Positions 16,355 through 24,475 of a stretch of DNA of 64,000 bases are shown in pieces. The notes beneath the pieces were generated by a model that was given only the letters and a program-made list of their open reading frames with translations, was not told the origin of the DNA and did not search any database. Positions within the stretch are counted from its first letter, which is position 1. Every line of letters starts with the position of its first letter. This stretch comes from DATGKG01 sp963783145. GTDB taxonomy: Bacteria; Desulfobacterota; Binatia; Binatales; Binataceae. Both the position numbers and the translations under genes were made by a program. The stretch spans positions 124,001-188,000 of the forward strand of contig CAWAMM010000009.1 of NCBI GenBank assembly GCA_963783145.1, written 5' to 3'.

Positions 16355-16819
16355 ATGATCCGTACGCGAGGACTATCGCACGTCAACCTCAATGTTTCCG
16401 ATATCGAGCGCTCGGCGCGCTTTTATCAGGACGTTTTCGGGCTCGAGCTGCTGACCGACTACACCGGCCCGATGGGGTCGCATCCGCATGCGCGCCAGAT
16501 GATCTTCAGCACGCCCGGATGCGCCGATGTCATCGCGCTGTCGCAAGTCGACGGCGCGTCGGTTGGTGGTGGTGGCCTCAGTCATTGGGGGCTCAACCTC
16601 GAGCGCGACGAGGACGTTGACGATGCGATCACGCAGGTAATGGGCGCCGGCGGCAAGCTCCTCAGCCGTGAGGAATACGAGTTCGAAGGCATTCGCGAGC
16701 GGCACGCATACGTGGCGGACCCCGATGGGTACGTCATCGAGTTGAATGCGCAGCGGGTCCAGCTCAGCCGCAAGGGCAGGGCAGGCGACAAGCACATCGT
16801 CGTCGAGTCGGAAGGATAA
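16355..16819 (+). CDS. VOC-family protein (glyoxalase/dioxygenase fold)
   Basis: A 154-residue VOC protein starting at MIRTRGLSHVNLNV, with AGGAGG eight bases upstream. Two beta-alpha-beta-beta-beta modules are seen: LSHVNLNVSDIERSARFYQDVFGLELL, then HWGLNLERDEDVDDAITQVMGAGGK and HAYVADPDGYVIELNAQ. Candidate metal ligands are the His in the first strand, the His before WGLN and the C-terminal Glu (VIEL). Substrate unknown. Paired operators upstream suggest control by the divergent ArsR-DUF2087 regulator. Confidence 0.85.
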   Translation: MIRTRGLSHVNLNVSDIERSARFYQDVFGLELLTDYTGPMGSHPHARQMIFSTPGCADVIALSQVDGASVGGGGLSHWGLNLERDEDVDDAITQVMGAGGKLLSREEYEFEGIRERHAYVADPDGYVIELNAQRVQLSRKGRAGDKHIVVESEG

Positions 16820-16865
16820 AGTGCCCGGATTTGCGGCATTAAGTGGGTTTGTTTTCGCACATTTT

Positions 16866-17291
16866 TTATTCCGGATGCGCGGATAGCCATGGATGGTGAG
16901 TCACCACTTCCAGCTTCAGGCCGTCGGGATCGGTGAAAAATACCGAATAGTAATCCGCCCCGTATTGCGGATATTCCTGCGGCGGGTCGAGGATTTTGCC
17001 GCCGTTGGCCTCGATCTCTTTCGCGACCGCATCAACTTGCTCGCGGCTGTCGGCGCGAAACGCGATCTCGCGCAGCCCCACCCGTCGTTTGTGGAAGTTA
17101 TCGGTGCGCAGATTGGCGGCAGAGTTCGAAAGCCACAGGCCTCCGCCGGGCCCGGAAAATCCCGTTCCCGGATCCTCGCCCTCGTAGGTGTGCATCTCCG
17201 GATAGCCGATTTTCGGCATCAGCCATGAGTAGAACTTCACCGATGCTTCGTACTGGTTGGCGTTGATCATGAGGTGATCGATACCGGGCAT
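16866..17291 (-). CDS. VOC-family protein
   Basis: A 141-residue single-domain VOC protein. MPGIDHLMINANQYEASVKFYSWLMPKIGYPEM gives the first module. LREIAFRADSREQVDAVAKEIEANGGKILDPPQEYPQYG and YYSVFFTDPDGLKLEVVTH give the second. Likely ligands are His6, His/Arg in the middle strand and the C-terminal Glu (KLEVV). It is unlike the VOC protein at 16355 beyond the fold. It follows the alpha/beta hydrolase gene on the same strand by about 30 bp and is probably co-transcribed with it. Confidence 0.85.
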   Translation of the reverse strand: MPGIDHLMINANQYEASVKFYSWLMPKIGYPEMHTYEGEDPGTGFSGPGGGLWLSNSAANLRTDNFHKRRVGLREIAFRADSREQVDAVAKEIEANGGKILDPPQEYPQYGADYYSVFFTDPDGLKLEVVTHHPWLSAHPE

Positions 17292-17321
17292 CAGAAGTGC
17301 CTCCGTATATGTTACGCGGAA

Positions 17322-18125
17322 CTATGCTTTCAGAAACTGCACGATGCGCTGATGAATCCCGACCGGGTCGGCCGCCTGGAACGCATGGCCAGCATTGGGA
17401 ATCATGAAGACCTCGGCCTGCGGGATACGGCTCTTCAGCAGATGCGCATTCGCGGGCGGGATCAGCAGGTCCTGATCGCCATGAACGATTAGCACCGGAC
17501 ACTTTATCTGCCCGAGACGATCCGAGGCATTGAACGTCATGATGCCCGCGATGGTGCGATCGACCGCGTCGGCCGGCGTCGCCGGCATCATCTTCATCCC
17601 GGCCAGCATCAGCTGTTTGATCTCGGGATGCGCCCTGGAAAATTCGTCGGGATAGAGCAGCGGCATAATGGTGTCGAGCCCCTGCTCGGGGTCCGAGGCC
17701 ATCAGCTTGGTGCCCTCGACCAGCTTCATCGCGACTTCGGGCGAGGCCATTTTCGCCTCCGGGCCGCCCGCCGTGGTGCATCCGAGCACGACCTTCGCCA
17801 CTCGCTCCGGATGCCGAAGGGTGAGTTCCTGCGCGATCATACCGCCCATCGAGACCCCGAAGACCTTGGCCTTGGGGATGTTGAGCGAACTCAGCAGGTT
17901 GCTCGCGTCATCGGCCATCTGCTCGATGGTGTAATTCCCTTCCGGCTTGTCGCTCAGGCCGGTGCCGCGATTATCGAAGTAGATGCACTTGAAACCGGGC
18001 AGCATCGGCAGCGATGGCAGCCATGCGATACCGGGCATCCCGAATCCCATGATGAGGAGCAGCGGCTCGCCCTCGCCGAAGGTGTCGTAGTTGAGGTTAA
18101 TCGATCCGGCCTTGATTTTCGGCAT
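17322..18125 (-). CDS. Alpha/beta-fold hydrolase
   Basis: A 267-residue protein with the catalytic triad visible: nucleophile Ser in GVSMGGM (about 90-96), Asp in LIVHGDQDLLIPP (about 210-222) and His in NAGHAFQ (about 244-250). The oxyanion-hole region is LLLIMGFGMPG (about 22-32). The family includes esterases, C-C bond hydrolases and haloperoxidase-like enzymes; the substrate cannot be named. It lies downstream of the Rieske gene's terminator and upstream of a VOC gene. Confidence 0.85.
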   Translation of the reverse strand: MPKIKAGSINLNYDTFGEGEPLLLIMGFGMPGIAWLPSLPMLPGFKCIYFDNRGTGLSDKPEGNYTIEQMADDASNLLSSLNIPKAKVFGVSMGGMIAQELTLRHPERVAKVVLGCTTAGGPEAKMASPEVAMKLVEGTKLMASDPEQGLDTIMPLLYPDEFSRAHPEIKQLMLAGMKMMPATPADAVDRTIAGIMTFNASDRLGQIKCPVLIVHGDQDLLIPPANAHLLKSRIPQAEVFMIPNAGHAFQAADPVGIHQRIVQFLKA

Positions 18126-18143
18126 GGTGCGGACTCCTAACGT

Positions 18144-18174
18144 AAAAAGGCGCGATCGTTTCCGACCGCGCCTT
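18144..18174 (-). terminator. Rho-independent terminator of the Rieske gene
   Basis: On the minus strand AAGGCGCG (18167-18174) pairs with CGCGCCTT (18047 + 100 = 18147-18154), with three inner pairs closing a GAAA tetraloop. The stem is followed by a run of T (18144-18148). It sits 35 bp after the Rieske stop codon and just before the alpha/beta hydrolase start. Confidence 0.75.
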
Positions 18175-18209
18175 CAGATTATCATTGCTTGCTCGTCTTT
18201 CAGAATGCC

Positions 18210-18821
18210 CTAGGCGATCTTCAAAATACTTTCCGGATGCTGGTCGTTGGGATCGACGCCGGGCGCCATCTCGTACACCACCGCCTTGTCCACCACCAAC
18301 TGGCCGTCGTCACCGACCGTGATCTTGAAGCGATCCATCGGGCGCGGCGCGGGTCCTTCGAAGTTCAGGCCGCTGATGTAGTACCCTGAGCCATGGCATG
18401 GGCACTTGAATTTCTGCTCGGCCTTGAGCCATCGCGGGGTACATCCGAGGTGGGTACACTTCGCGAAGATGGCGTAGAAACCCTGCTTGGTGCGCACGAT
18501 CCAGGTCCGGAAATCCTGTTTGAATTTTTCGCTCACTTCGCCGACCACGTAATCGTCGGGGAAGCCCGCCTTAAACTTCGACGGAGGAAGAAACAACACG
18601 CGCGGGAAGGCGCTGCGCACCGCGGCGAGCAATCCTATCGTCGCGAACGCGCCGAAGCCGCCCCATCCGAGACGGCCGAGGAAATCGCGCCGGCTCCATA
18701 AGGTGCCGATTTCGGCTTTTTCACGATCGCGCTTGGACCGCTCCTTGGCTTGTTCGTCAAGCCGCCAGCGCTTCAATTCTTCCGGATCGGTCGGAGCTTT
18801 TCCCTTTGGTGCAGCAGCCAT
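18210..18821 (-). CDS. Rieske [2Fe-2S] protein (cytochrome bc-type iron-sulfur subunit)
   Basis: A 203-residue Rieske protein. A charged N-terminus precedes a twin-arginine-like SRRDFLGRLG (about 43-52) and a single membrane anchor (FGAFATIGLLAAV). The cluster-binding motifs are CTHLGC (about 122-127) and CPCHGSGY (about 141-148), which supply two Cys and two His, plus the disulfide cysteines. These features match bc1/b6f-type iron-sulfur subunits, which pass electrons from quinol to cytochrome c. No cytochrome b gene is adjacent, so the partner is elsewhere or this is a stand-alone Rieske protein. Confidence 0.88.
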   Translation of the reverse strand: MAAAPKGKAPTDPEELKRWRLDEQAKERSKRDREKAEIGTLWSRRDFLGRLGWGGFGAFATIGLLAAVRSAFPRVLFLPPSKFKAGFPDDYVVGEVSEKFKQDFRTWIVRTKQGFYAIFAKCTHLGCTPRWLKAEQKFKCPCHGSGYYISGLNFEGPAPRPMDRFKITVGDDGQLVVDKAVVYEMAPGVDPNDQHPESILKIA

Positions 18822-18975
18822 CTAACTACGCGCCCCTCCCATGGGCTCAACCATATATATTAGCTTACCAACGAATATTAGACGCAATCGGATTAGCAAA
18901 AATTCTGACAATCGAGGACCCAGGCTAGCAAGCTTAAGTACCGCCGCTATCGATGCACGTGATTCGCTACGAGAA

Positions 18976-19416
18976 TCATTGAATGACCGTCTGCGTCTCG
19001 GCGCCGGTTCCCGCACCCGTCGGGGCTCCCTTGCCGGTCGACGGCGGCCGCGTTTCCTCGGTGCTTTTGGTCCTGACGTCGTTGGAAAAACGCGAAGGCC
19101 GCGGCGGTTCGTCGCCCACATCGTCGAGCGGAATCTCCGCAATCGCGGGCGGCGTGAAGGTAGGCTCACGCGTCTCCGCGTTCATGGCCGGCGCAAGAAA
19201 AGTCTGCGTCGCCAGATAGTGCAGCGGCCGCGCCACGCCCCATTCGAGCGCATACCCAAGCGGCGCCACGAAGTAGGCCACGATGCGCAGCGGCTGCGAA
19301 TCCTCGTCGGTATATTCGTTCGGATTCTGCCGGTCCGGATCTTCGTACTGCGCGCGGGCCAGATGCGGGACGCCAAGGATCAGGGCGGCACTCAACAAAA
19401 TAATCGCTCGCCTCAT
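18976..19416 (-). CDS. Exported hypothetical protein
   Basis: A 146-residue protein with a signal peptide (RRAIILLSAALILGVPHLARAQ). A short conserved-looking middle (LRIVAYFVAPLGYALEWGVARPLHYLAT) is amphipathic or membrane-associated. The C-terminus is Pro/Thr-rich and probably disordered. GGAGG lies just before the start. I do not recognise the family. It is upstream of the Rieske gene on the same strand, with a 154-bp gap. Confidence 0.6.
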   Translation of the reverse strand: MRRAIILLSAALILGVPHLARAQYEDPDRQNPNEYTDEDSQPLRIVAYFVAPLGYALEWGVARPLHYLATQTFLAPAMNAETREPTFTPPAIAEIPLDDVGDEPPRPSRFSNDVRTKSTEETRPPSTGKGAPTGAGTGAETQTVIQ

Positions 19417-19541
19417 ACCCTCCAGTTTTCATGTTTATGGTGCCGCATGTCAACGCCATCGGCCGGGTTTACCCACGATCCGATGCGCCCTTGCGTTGTC
19501 GCCCTTGCGTTGTCGATGGTGCGGCGCAATCCTTAACGGCG

Positions 19542-20927
19542 ATGAGTCCGAATTGTCACCCTTCCAGTTTGATCCCGAAAACCCTTCTGATCCTGTTCAC
19601 GCTGACCGCCGCGGCGGCGATGTTCGCGCCGTCCGCCTTTGCCGCGGGCAAGGCCGCGCGCATCGTGATCCTCGGCACCGACGACCAACTCTACGTTTGC
19701 GCGGGCGATTGCGCGAAGGTCGAGTGCCTCACCTGTCCGGTCAAGGGTTTGCAAGTGCGAGCGCGCGCCGGAATTCGCCCGGTTTCGATGAACGCGCAAT
19801 TCGACATGCCCGACATGCCGCCCTCGCAAGAGGAGCCGGAAGCGCCGCGCGTGCCGGTCACCAAATATGGCTGGCCGACGTTCTCGCCCGATGGCAGCAA
19901 GCTGGCGTATTCGTGGATCGGCCGTGACGCGGACGGGAATCAATTCGGAATCTCGGTGTTCGACTTTGCCAAGCATTATTCGATTCCGATTTTCGCCAGC
20001 CGCAACGAGCGCGTCGACTATGTTTTCTGGACCCCCGACGGCAAAAACGTTTCGTTCCTGCTCGGCGAGCCCGAGGGACTGAGCCTGATTCTGGCCGAGA
20101 TCAAGGAAAAGAAGCCGGTGCGGATGGTGCTGAGCGGAATGCCGATTTATTACGATTGGAATCGCACCGCCGATCGCCTGGTGGTGCACACCAACAACAG
20201 CAACCAGTCGCGCTCCGAGCATGTCACCCTGATGAGCGTTTCGCCCACCAGCCAGGACTCGCTGCGCACGATGTCGCGTGGCCGGCTGCCGTTCAAGACG
20301 CCGTGCTGGTCCCCGGACGGAAAACATCTCGCTTACATCGAGAACAACAACGCCGAATCTTATCTGGCGGTTGCCGATGCGGATGGGAGCAATCCGAAAG
20401 TGATGGCGAGTCTGCCCATCGGCGAGAGCAGCTTCGTGTGGGCGCCCGACTCGCGCCACCTCGCGTACTCGAGCGCGGTCATCGGCGCCGATTCGGTTTT
20501 GCACGGGATTCGCGTGGTCGACATTACCGATGCGGAATCGAAGCGCCTGACCGGCGAGGACGTCGCGGCCTACTTCTATTCGCCGGACGGAAAATATCTC
20601 GCCTATATTGCGGTCCCGGCGGATCGCCCGTTTTATCAATGGGAACTGATCGATTTGAAAAACGACAAGACCCGCAAGCTCGACATGTTCCTCGCCACGC
20701 AGGATGAGACGGTGGCGTATCATTACTTCGATCAGCTCGCGCTCTCGCACACCATCTGGGCGCCTGACTCCAGCGAATTCGTGTTCGCCGGAGTGCGATT
20801 GCTGGCCGCGCCGGAGCAGGGCGGTGGCCCGACGCCTGAGCCGCAATTGTGGATTGAGCCGGTGGATGGCAGGCCGCCTCGGTCCGGACGCGCGGGCACC
20901 TTGGCGTTTTATTCCCCGGCCTCTTGA
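19542..20927 (+). CDS. Exported WD40-like (PD40) beta-propeller protein
   Basis: I take MSPNCHPSSLIPKTL as the start (461 residues); its signal peptide ends near PSAFAAG. At least six PD40 blades are visible, each with a W/F-S/T/A-P-D-G/S motif: FSPDGSKLAYSW, WTPDGKNVSFL, WSPDGKHLAYIE, WAPDSRHLAYSS, YSPDGKYLAYIA and WAPDSSEFVFAG. This resembles TolB-type propellers, but no TolB N-terminal domain is seen and no pal, tolA or tolQR genes are near. It is likely a periplasmic binding or scaffolding protein. A frame upstream (to 19431) is not needed. Confidence 0.8.
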   Translation: MSPNCHPSSLIPKTLLILFTLTAAAAMFAPSAFAAGKAARIVILGTDDQLYVCAGDCAKVECLTCPVKGLQVRARAGIRPVSMNAQFDMPDMPPSQEEPEAPRVPVTKYGWPTFSPDGSKLAYSWIGRDADGNQFGISVFDFAKHYSIPIFASRNERVDYVFWTPDGKNVSFLLGEPEGLSLILAEIKEKKPVRMVLSGMPIYYDWNRTADRLVVHTNNSNQSRSEHVTLMSVSPTSQDSLRTMSRGRLPFKTPCWSPDGKHLAYIENNNAESYLAVADADGSNPKVMASLPIGESSFVWAPDSRHLAYSSAVIGADSVLHGIRVVDITDAESKRLTGEDVAAYFYSPDGKYLAYIAVPADRPFYQWELIDLKNDKTRKLDMFLATQDETVAYHYFDQLALSHTIWAPDSSEFVFAGVRLLAAPEQGGGPTPEPQLWIEPVDGRPPRSGRAGTLAFYSPAS

Positions 20928-20931
20928 ATCT

Positions 20932-20974
20932 CCTCTCCCGCGGCGGAGCTTGCGAGGCCGCACATTGGGAGAGG
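20932..20974. repeat. Inverted repeat in intergenic spacer
   Basis: CCTCTCCC (20932-20939) pairs with GGGAGAGG (20967-20974) across a 27-nt loop in the spacer before the radical SAM gene. It resembles widely dispersed CTCTCCC/GGGAGAGG repeat elements. No T-run follows on either strand. Confidence 0.5.
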
Positions 20975-21031
20975 TCGATGCGCGTCACGCGAGCGTGATG
21001 CGTATCGGGTGAGGGTGCCGGGAGCACCACG

Positions 21032-21889
21032 ATGGCGATGTCTTCGCGCAGCTACAAATTTGAGCGGACTGCACGCGCGCTTAATCCCACCGGCGGATTC
21101 CTCAAAGGATTTGCCTATTCGCTGAACCCATACATCGGATGCGCATTCGGCGCAGGCGGCGGATGTCCTTTCTGCTACGTGCGCGCGCTGCCCATCGCGA
21201 TGAAGGGTGAGGGCGCGCCGTGGGGAAGCTGGGTCATCGCGAAGATCAATTTGAAAGAGCGACTGCTCGCGGAACTCGCGGCGATGCGCAAAGCCGGCCG
21301 CCTCGAATCCGCGACGGTGTTCATGTCGAGCGCGACCGACCCGTATCAAGGCCTCGAACGGAGGCTCCACCTCACACGTGATGCGCTGGAGGCGTTCGCC
21401 GAGTATCCGATTCGGCGCGTGCTCTTGCAGACGCGCAGTCCGATGGTCGAGCGCGACCTCGATCTGCTGAAGCAACTCGGCGATCGCGTGATCGTGTCCA
21501 TCACGCTGGAGACCGACGACGACACCGTGCGCCGCGCGCTGACGCCTACCTCGCCGTCAGTTGAACGCCGCGTCAAGACTGCGCGCACGATGCGTGACGC
21601 GGGAATTCCGGTCCAGCTCGCCATCTCGCCGATGATGCCGAATCGTCCGGAGCATTTTGCGGAACTCGCGGACGAGGTTGCCGACCGCGTAATCGTCGAC
21701 AGCTACTTCGCCGGTGATGGCTCCGGAGGCCGCCGCTCACGCTCCCTCGGCATCGAGGAGTTGTACGATCGCCTCGGCTATGAGGGATGGTTCAACCCCG
21801 GCGCCGAGGAGCCACTCCTCGCGTCGATGCGCGCCCGACTGGGAGAGCATCGCGTCCTGTACAGCCGCGAAGGCTTCAGCGCGGTGTAG
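21032..21889 (+). CDS. SPL-like radical SAM protein with CX7CX2C cluster motif
   Basis: A 285-residue protein of the spore-photoproduct-lyase-like (Rv2578c-like) radical SAM group: LNPYIGC ... CPFCYVRALP at the N-terminus, SSATDPYQGLERRLHLTRDALEAF, LLQTRSPMVERDLDLL, VSITLETDDDTVRRALTP and GIPVQLAISPMMPN. The family normally has CX3CX2C. Here C37, C45 and C48 are spaced CX7CX2C because of a Gly-rich insertion (AFGAGGG). The three cysteines should still ligate a [4Fe-4S] cluster that cleaves S-adenosylmethionine. The substrate is unknown. Its 3' end overlaps brnA by 14 bp, tail to tail. Confidence 0.85.
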   Translation: MAMSSRSYKFERTARALNPTGGFLKGFAYSLNPYIGCAFGAGGGCPFCYVRALPIAMKGEGAPWGSWVIAKINLKERLLAELAAMRKAGRLESATVFMSSATDPYQGLERRLHLTRDALEAFAEYPIRRVLLQTRSPMVERDLDLLKQLGDRVIVSITLETDDDTVRRALTPTSPSVERRVKTARTMRDAGIPVQLAISPMMPNRPEHFAELADEVADRVIVDSYFAGDGSGGRRSRSLGIEELYDRLGYEGWFNPGAEEPLLASMRARLGEHRVLYSREGFSAV

Positions 21890-22157
21890 CAGCCCGGAGG
21901 GCTGTGGCCTTCGACTTGGTTCGAAGTTCTTCGCGCAGGACGCGCCGAAGCGTCTGTTCCATCGAACCTTGTTCGATGAATCGACGCAGCGCATCGTTGA
22001 TCGAGGTCTGATAGTTCCCGCCGCCACTGCGATGAACCTGTTCGCGAAACCATTCGAGAATGTCGTCGTCGATACGGATCGTGATTCGAGTTTTGCCGGC
22101 GCCGAGTGGTACCACCGCGCCCCGCTTTCCTTTGCTAAAGTCGTAGTCTTTTTTCAT
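21876..22157 (-). CDS. brnA: BrnA antitoxin
   Basis: A 93-residue BrnA-type antitoxin with a ribbon-helix-helix domain: KTRITIRIDDDILEWFREQVHRSGGGNYQTSINDALRRFIEQ (about 22-63). It neutralises BrnT and represses its own promoter. Its start overlaps the brnT stop by four bases (ATGA), the normal BrnT-BrnA order. The C-terminal tail runs into the convergent radical SAM gene. Confidence 0.92.
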   Translation of the reverse strand: MKKDYDFSKGKRGAVVPLGAGKTRITIRIDDDILEWFREQVHRSGGGNYQTSINDALRRFIEQGSMEQTLRRVLREELRTKSKATALRAATPR

Positions 22158-22423
22158 AGCTTCCGCCCGTAGTCCTTGGATTCCCGCCGATTTGCTTTGC
22201 GTGCCGAAATTATCCGAATGCTCTCACCACGTGGAGCGAAAACCACGACAAGGAGCCGTCTCATCAAATCGACGCCTAGAGCCACAAAGCGCTCTTCGCT
22301 TGGATGATCGTCGGGAATTACGATCGCAAAATCGTCGTTCAACACTGTTGCGGCATCGGCGAAGTCTATCCCGTGCTTTTCGAGATTGGTTCGTGCCTTG
22401 CGCTCGTCCCATTCGAAGGTCAT
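22154..22423 (-). CDS. brnT: BrnT toxin (RelE-fold ribonuclease)
   Basis: An 89-residue BrnT: FEWDERKARTNLEKHGIDFADAATVLND at the N-terminus, then RFVALGVDLMRRLLVVVFAPRGESIRIISARKANRRESKDY. The Arg/Lys/Glu residues of the last segment and the Lys-His of the first match the family's active-site region. BrnT toxins cleave RNA and stop growth under stress. The first gene of a two-gene operon with brnA. Confidence 0.93.
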   Translation of the reverse strand: MTFEWDERKARTNLEKHGIDFADAATVLNDDFAIVIPDDHPSEERFVALGVDLMRRLLVVVFAPRGESIRIISARKANRRESKDYGRKL

Positions 22424-22494
22424 CTAACAATTACGAGTATGCACGTATGTGCATACCGATGGAAGTAGGCCTTAATGGGCAAGAAAACGGATTT

Positions 22495-22734
22495 CTAGCG
22501 CGATGCTTCCAGCGCGTGAACGATCGCGACCAAGACAATCGCGCCGACCACCGACATCGTCAGATAGCCGATGCGCCCGTGCGGCGTCGCCCCGATGAAG
22601 CTGAAAATCCACCGGCCGATCACCGCTCCCACCAACCCAATGATGATGTCGGCGATGATTCCGAAGCCGGAGCCGCGCATCACCAGGCCCGCGATCCAGC
22701 CCGCAATCATTCCGAGGAAGATGGTCCCGATCAT
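22495..22734 (-). CDS. GlsB/YeaQ/YmgE-family stress membrane protein
   Basis: A 79-residue protein with three hydrophobic segments: IGTIFLGMIAGWIAGLVM, IIADIIIGLVGAVIGRWIF and LTMSVVGAIVLVAIVHAL. The family signature GWIAGLVMRGSGFGIIADIIIG (broken by Gly pairs) is intact. Members are small inner-membrane proteins linked to general stress responses. It follows the ferritin-like gene by 18 bp on the same strand, so co-transcription is likely. Confidence 0.9.
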   Translation of the reverse strand: MIGTIFLGMIAGWIAGLVMRGSGFGIIADIIIGLVGAVIGRWIFSFIGATPHGRIGYLTMSVVGAIVLVAIVHALEASR

Positions 22735-22752
22735 TCTGGAATCCTTGCGAAA

Positions 22753-23412
22753 TCAGCAGCCGGGTGCGTGATGAATCTTGCCGCGCGTGAAGGCCAGGTT
22801 CTGCAGCTCCTCGGCCAGCTCGATGGTGCGAAGCCGCGCGGCGCGCGCGAGTGCCTGCGAATCCGCGTCGGTTGCGAGCTCGCGCAGAAACTTCACGCCC
22901 ATCTCATGATGGAAGCGCTCATCGGGTTCGATGACTTCGCGATAAAGCCGCGCAGTCTGCTCGTCGCCGGCTCGTTCGCACAACTCGATGAACTGGCGGT
23001 TTTTCACCATCGCGATCGCCTCGCGGGTGAACTGTCCGGCCGCCACCCGCTCGACGTCGGTCGTGAGTCCCTTGAGATATTGAAAGATGGGACTGTAGCC
23101 GGCCGCGAGCGGATTGAATCCTGCGAGGTCGTCGCCGAGCTCACGCAGACGCCCCTCGATGAGGCCGTAGTGCTTGGCCTCGTCGCCGGCCTGACGCGCG
23201 AGGCCGAGCTTCAGCGCGACGCCTCCGGCGGAGGGCAGCCACATCGCCGCAATCTCACTCGCCTCGAGTTCATTTTTCAGCGCGACGCGCAGCAGCTTGG
23301 CGGGGGCCAGGTCGCCGCCGACCTCGGCCGTCAGCATCGCGGCCGGCGCCAGGCGTGCGAGGAGCTGATCGTTCTCGCGAATCAACTCGGCGACAAAAGT
23401 GTTGGCATCCAT
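22753..23412 (-). CDS. Ferritin-like di-iron protein
   Basis: A 219-residue four-helix protein. Candidate di-iron ligands are spread over four helices: LKNELEASEIAAMW, DEAKHYGLIEGRL (ExxH-type spacing with Glu/His), QFIELCERAGDE and EPDERFHHEMG (Glu plus ExxH-like His). The pattern fits the rubrerythrin/ferritin-like superfamily but not a named subfamily. It may store iron, reduce peroxide or act as an oxygenase. It sits just downstream of a desulforedoxin-like gene, a plausible redox partner. Confidence 0.65.
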   Translation of the reverse strand: MDANTFVAELIRENDQLLARLAPAAMLTAEVGGDLAPAKLLRVALKNELEASEIAAMWLPSAGGVALKLGLARQAGDEAKHYGLIEGRLRELGDDLAGFNPLAAGYSPIFQYLKGLTTDVERVAAGQFTREAIAMVKNRQFIELCERAGDEQTARLYREVIEPDERFHHEMGVKFLRELATDADSQALARAARLRTIELAEELQNLAFTRGKIHHAPGC

Positions 23413-23517
23413 AGCCGAGTTTCTCCAATGCGAAAGCGGCGGCTTAAAATGACCGGGTCTGTGGATTCGGGATCCTTCGCGCCGCGCTCGGGATGACCAC
23501 GGGGCGATGCCGCAAGG

Positions 23518-23637
23518 TCACTTCTTTTGTTCCATTGGGGCGCCGCAGCACTTCAGCATCCCGGTGCCGCCCTTGGTCACGATCACTTGCGAACTGCATT
23601 TGCTACAGATGTAAACTTTGCCTAACTGGTTAGCCAT
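23518..23637 (-). CDS. Desulforedoxin-like mini-protein 1 (39 residues)
   Basis: A complete short gene: MANQLGKVYICSKCSSQV, then TGMLKCCG and a stop. Cysteines C11, C14, C30 and C31 reproduce the CX2C-X15-CC spacing of desulforedoxin and of the N-terminal domain of desulfoferrodoxin, which bind one Fe(SCys)4 per chain, usually as a dimer. It lies 45 bp after the crotonase gene and before the ferritin-like gene on the same strand. A paralogue is encoded at 28529-28672. Confidence 0.8.
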   Translation of the reverse strand: MANQLGKVYICSKCSSQVIVTKGGTGMLKCCGAPMEQKK

Positions 23638-23682
23638 CGGCCCCACTAATCTCCTGTCGTTCGATTTACCAGATAAATATAT

Positions 23683-24456
23683 TCACGCACCGCGAAAAAG
23701 CGGCTTGCGCTTTTCTAAAAATGCCCGCACGCCTTCCGCACGGTCGGCGGTGGTTTGTAGCAGGGCATACAGATCCTCTTCAAGCCTGATGCCCTGATCC
23801 AGCGTCATATCGTATCCCTTCCGGACCGCATCTTTCACCATTCTGACTGCCACCGGCCCACGCGTGAGGATCGCCTGCGCGACTTCGCCGGACCGCGCGC
23901 CGAGTTCTTTAGGACTGCCCGCAAGATACGTCACCAGCCCGATACGCATCGCCTCGTTGCCATCGATGGTGGTACCTCCCACCAGCATCCGGATCGCGTT
24001 GGCGACACCCGCCAGCCTCGGCAGGCGCTGTGTCCCTCCGAAGCGAGGCATCTCGCCGCGTGAGGGCTGCGTCAATGCCAACCGTGCGTCGGCCAATGCG
24101 ATGCGGAGGTCGGCTGCCATCGCCAGTTCCAGCCCTTCGTCGAGCGCGTCGCCGTTGATGATCGCCACGGTAGGTTTCGAGATGACCGCAAGCGACTCGA
24201 CCAGGTTGGGGTTCACTTCCGCGTCGAAGCCGCTACAGAAAATCTCACCCGCGCCGGTGATGGCGAGCATCGCGAGGTCGCCGTCATCCTCGACGCGTTC
24301 GAAAAGTTCCATCAGCTCGGTTGCCATCGCAGCGCTGATGCGATTGCCATTCGAGGGCGAGGTGAGCGTCGCGGTAACGCATCCGCCCGCGGTTGCGATC
24401 TTAACGCTTCCCGATTTTGCGGATTTTTGTACGGCGCCACCGCGAGTTTTTTTCAC
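23683..24456 (-). CDS. Enoyl-CoA hydratase/isomerase-family protein (one catalytic Glu missing)
   Basis: A crotonase-fold protein. I start at GTG (24456), 19 bp after the ligase stop, with GGGGGA just upstream; the longer frame to 24624 runs inside the ligase gene. Motifs include TSPSNGNRISAAMATELMELF, the oxyanion-hole AITGAGEIFCSGFD, GLELAMAADLRIALADARLAL and PRFGGTQRLPRLAG. The first hydratase Glu (GLELA) is present, but the second (normally PE before the PGAGGTQ loop) reads QPSRGEMPRFGG, with Ser at the usual place. It may be an isomerase or another crotonase rather than a true hydratase. Confidence 0.8.
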   Translation of the reverse strand: MKKTRGGAVQKSAKSGSVKIATAGGCVTATLTSPSNGNRISAAMATELMELFERVEDDGDLAMLAITGAGEIFCSGFDAEVNPNLVESLAVISKPTVAIINGDALDEGLELAMAADLRIALADARLALTQPSRGEMPRFGGTQRLPRLAGVANAIRMLVGGTTIDGNEAMRIGLVTYLAGSPKELGARSGEVAQAILTRGPVAVRMVKDAVRKGYDMTLDQGIRLEEDLYALLQTTADRAEGVRAFLEKRKPLFRGA

Positions 24457-24475
24457 GCCGTCCCCCAAAAACCTG

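Noticed and set aside
18822..19169. 115-residue Arg-rich minus-strand frame
   Set aside because: Shadow of the exported protein at 18976-19416 in another frame.
19533..20963. 476-residue open frame antisense to the beta-propeller gene
   Set aside because: Arg/Ala/His-rich shadow composition; the plus-strand gene has a signal peptide and clear PD40 repeats.
22192..23496. 434-residue plus-strand frame over brnT, glsB and the ferritin-like gene
   Set aside because: Spans several genes antisense; composition of a GC-rich shadow.
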